A stretch of 10,888 bases of DNA from a bacterium (GTDB lineage: Bacteria > Arandabacterota > Arandabacteria > Arandabacterales > JALGWA01): contig JALGWA010000019.1 of assembly GCA_025774425.1 (NCBI GenBank), positions 1 through 10,888 on the forward strand, written 5' to 3'. The notes beneath the pieces are model-generated. The model was given only the letters and a program-made list of their open reading frames with translations. It searched no databases and was not told the DNA's origin. Numbering within the stretch: the first letter of the stretch is position 1; every line of letters begins with the position of its first letter. Shown piece after piece: positions 9,958-10,888 of the stretch. The translations under genes were made by a program, and so were the position numbers.

Positions 9958-9986
9958 ATCTTATCCAAAGGCGCGTGCACTTGCAA
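9958..9986 (-). promoter_or_regulatory. Candidate promoter of the CHAT/thioredoxin-like/sigma/ZAS operon
   Basis: On the minus strand TTGCAA (9981-9986) and TAAGAT (9958-9963) are 17 nt apart, each matching consensus at 4 of 6 positions. The -10 box ends 18 nt before the CHAT ATG, as in the polX promoter. An inverted repeat (9970-9999) encloses the -35 box. I see no ECF-type -35 (AAC core), so this looks housekeeping. Confidence 0.4.
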
Positions 9987-9999
9987 GCCACGACGCGCC
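9970..9999. promoter_or_regulatory. Inverted repeat around the CHAT operon -35 box, possible operator
   Basis: GGCGCGT (9970-9976) and ACGCGCC (9993-9999) are exact inverted 7-bp arms separated by 16 bp that hold the TTGCAA -35 box. Binding of a dimer here would block the operon promoter. In GC-rich DNA 7-bp GC arms can occur by chance, so confidence is low. Confidence 0.3.
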
Positions 10000-10009
10000 C
10001 GCTTGGCGC

Positions 10010-10038
10010 TTGACCTCGCCCGGGGCTTACAATACAGT
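10010..10038 (+). promoter_or_regulatory. Candidate promoter of the rhomboid gene
   Basis: TTGACC (10010-10015, 5 of 6) is followed after 17 nt by TACAGT (10033-10038, 4 of 6). An alternative -10, TACAAT (10028-10033, 5 of 6), would pair with TTGGCG (10003-10008) over 19 nt. An imperfect inverted repeat (10022-10044) overlaps both -10 choices. Confidence 0.45.
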
Positions 10039-10044
10039 AACCCC
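10022..10044. promoter_or_regulatory. Imperfect inverted repeat over the rhomboid promoter -10 region
   Basis: GGGG plus TTAC (10022-10030 with one bulged C at 10026) pairs with GTAACCCC (10037-10044) around a 6-nt centre. It overlaps the predicted -10 box, so it may be an operator rather than an RNA hairpin. The evidence is the symmetry alone. Confidence 0.3.
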
Positions 10045-10065
10045 GAATAGGAGCGTGAACCGGTC

Positions 10066-10860
10066 GTGGCATACTACACGAGATACACCGAGTCGAGAGT
10101 ACCCGGGCTGAGTCGGGCCGTGCGGCTGCTGATCGTCATCAACCTGGTGCTCTACCTCCTCGACTACTTCCTGCCGGCCGGCTGGCTCAGGATATTCGGG
10201 CTGGTGCCGGCCTACGTTCTCGGCCGCGGCTGGATATGGCAGCTCGTCACGTACATGTTCCTGCACGGCGGCTTGCTCCACGTGTTCTTCAACATGCTCT
10301 TCCTGTGGATGATGGGGTCCGAGCTCGAGCGCTACTGGGGCAGCAGGGAGTTCGTCAGGTACTACCTCGTGACCGGTGTCGGGGCCGGCGTGATCAATAT
10401 GCTCGTGCAGCCGCATCTCGCGGTGCCCATAATAGGCGCGTCGGGGGCGATCTTCGGGCTCATCATCGCCTTCGGCATGGCGTTCCCGGACAGGGAGCTC
10501 CTGCTCTATTTCTTCATCCGCATAAAGGCCAAGCACTTCGCCGTGCTCGTCGGACTCATCGAGCTCATCTCGCTCTTCGCCCTTCCCCATGCCGGCATCG
10601 CGAGGTTCGCGCATCTCGGCGGCCTCGTCGTCGGCTACGTCTACCTCAAGTGGGAGAGTATCACGTACCCGGCGAGGCGCTGGTACCGGAGGAGCAGGAG
10701 CAGGGCGGCGGAGGCGGCCCGGCGCCGCGTAGAGGAGCGGGAGCGCAAGATGCAGGCCGAGGTCGATCGCATTCTCGACAAGATAGGGCGGGAGGGGCTG
10801 GGGTCGCTCTCCGGCCGCGAAAGGGATTTCCTCGAGAAGCAGAGCGGAAAGCATCGTTGA
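10066..10860 (+). CDS. Rhomboid-family intramembrane serine protease
   Basis: A 264-residue polytopic membrane protein with the rhomboid signature. Hydrophobic segments lie near 18-36, 58-83, 99-117, 120-140, 157-173 and 182-195. WQLVTYMFLHGG (58-69) is followed by H72-x3-N76 (oxyanion-hole residues), the nucleophile motif GASGAIFG (124-131, S126) and the catalytic histidine in AHLGG (H183), so the Ser-His dyad is intact. Rhomboids cut transmembrane helices in the bilayer. After the last helix, a strongly basic linker (204-228) leads to a cytosolic tail with VDRILDKIGREGLGSLS and RERDFLEKQS (233-260), a short conserved-looking module seen on some bacterial rhomboids. The start is GTG 10066: an in-frame stop at 10048 excludes extension, and AGGAG lies 12 nt upstream, rather far. 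It is divergent from the CHAT operon; the substrate is unknown. Confidence 0.94.
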   Translation: MAYYTRYTESRVPGLSRAVRLLIVINLVLYLLDYFLPAGWLRIFGLVPAYVLGRGWIWQLVTYMFLHGGLLHVFFNMLFLWMMGSELERYWGSREFVRYYLVTGVGAGVINMLVQPHLAVPIIGASGAIFGLIIAFGMAFPDRELLLYFFIRIKAKHFAVLVGLIELISLFALPHAGIARFAHLGGLVVGYVYLKWESITYPARRWYRRSRSRAAEAARRRVEERERKMQAEVDRILDKIGREGLGSLSGRERDFLEKQSGKHR

Positions 10861-10888
10861 AGCACCTCAATCTCCACCCGTGGAAGGT

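Noticed and set aside
8638..10050. 470-codon open frame antisense to the CHAT gene
   Set aside because: Arg/Gly/Ala-rich with no domain; the opposite strand encodes a clear CHAT-PEGA protein.
9940..10065. ECF-type autoregulated promoter upstream of the CHAT operon
   Set aside because: I looked for a GGAAC/TGAAC-like -35 with a suitable -10 on the minus strand and found none; only a weak sigma70-like pair is visible.

Overview
This window is about 10.9 kb of GC-rich (roughly 60-65% G+C), densely coding bacterial DNA. No rRNA, tRNA or taxon-specific marker is visible. A DRG/OBG-type GTPase with a TGS domain, PolX-PHP, a CHAT protease with a PEGA domain, abundant ATA and AGG codons despite the high GC, and strong Shine-Dalgarno sites together suggest an uncultured bacterium of the FCB/Deltaproteobacteria-like kind (Eisenbacteria, Krumholzibacteria or Latescibacteria would be my guess). 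That placement is inference.

Layout. (1) 1-411, minus: 5' end of a secreted M16 zinc peptidase, cut by the window edge. (2) 412-604: divergent intergenic region with a promoter in each direction and a REP/MITE-like inverted repeat. (3) 605-1597, plus: DRG-like GTPase with a TGS domain. (4) 1602-5373, minus: two-gene DNA-repair operon, polX (family X polymerase plus PHP nuclease) then ligA (NAD+-dependent ligase), 4 nt apart. (5) 5374-5522: divergent promoter region with a perfect 20-bp palindrome. (6) 5523-6650, plus: M50 site-2-type membrane protease with two CBS domains. (7) 6665-9939, minus: four-gene operon read as CHAT protease-TM-PEGA, then a membrane-anchored thioredoxin-fold protein, then an ECF-type sigma factor, then a soluble zinc-finger (ZAS-type) putative anti-sigma factor. 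Junctions are a 4-nt overlap, 6 nt and 24 nt. (8) 9940-10065: divergent promoter region with inverted repeats. (9) 10066-10860, plus: rhomboid intramembrane serine protease with a charged C-terminal tail.

The most interesting part is the CHAT-PEGA / thioredoxin-like / sigma / ZAS operon. It joins a caspase-like protease fused across the membrane to a PEGA domain, a redox-fold protein lacking the normal CxxC, and a sigma/anti-sigma pair. The putative anti-sigma factor has a Cys-His-Cys-Cys zinc site spaced almost like redox-sensing RsrA and no transmembrane helix. I read it as a candidate envelope/redox signalling module in which the protease or redox state could release the sigma factor. Two further membrane proteases (M50 and rhomboid) flank it. 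The architecture is seen in the sequence; the mechanism is inference.
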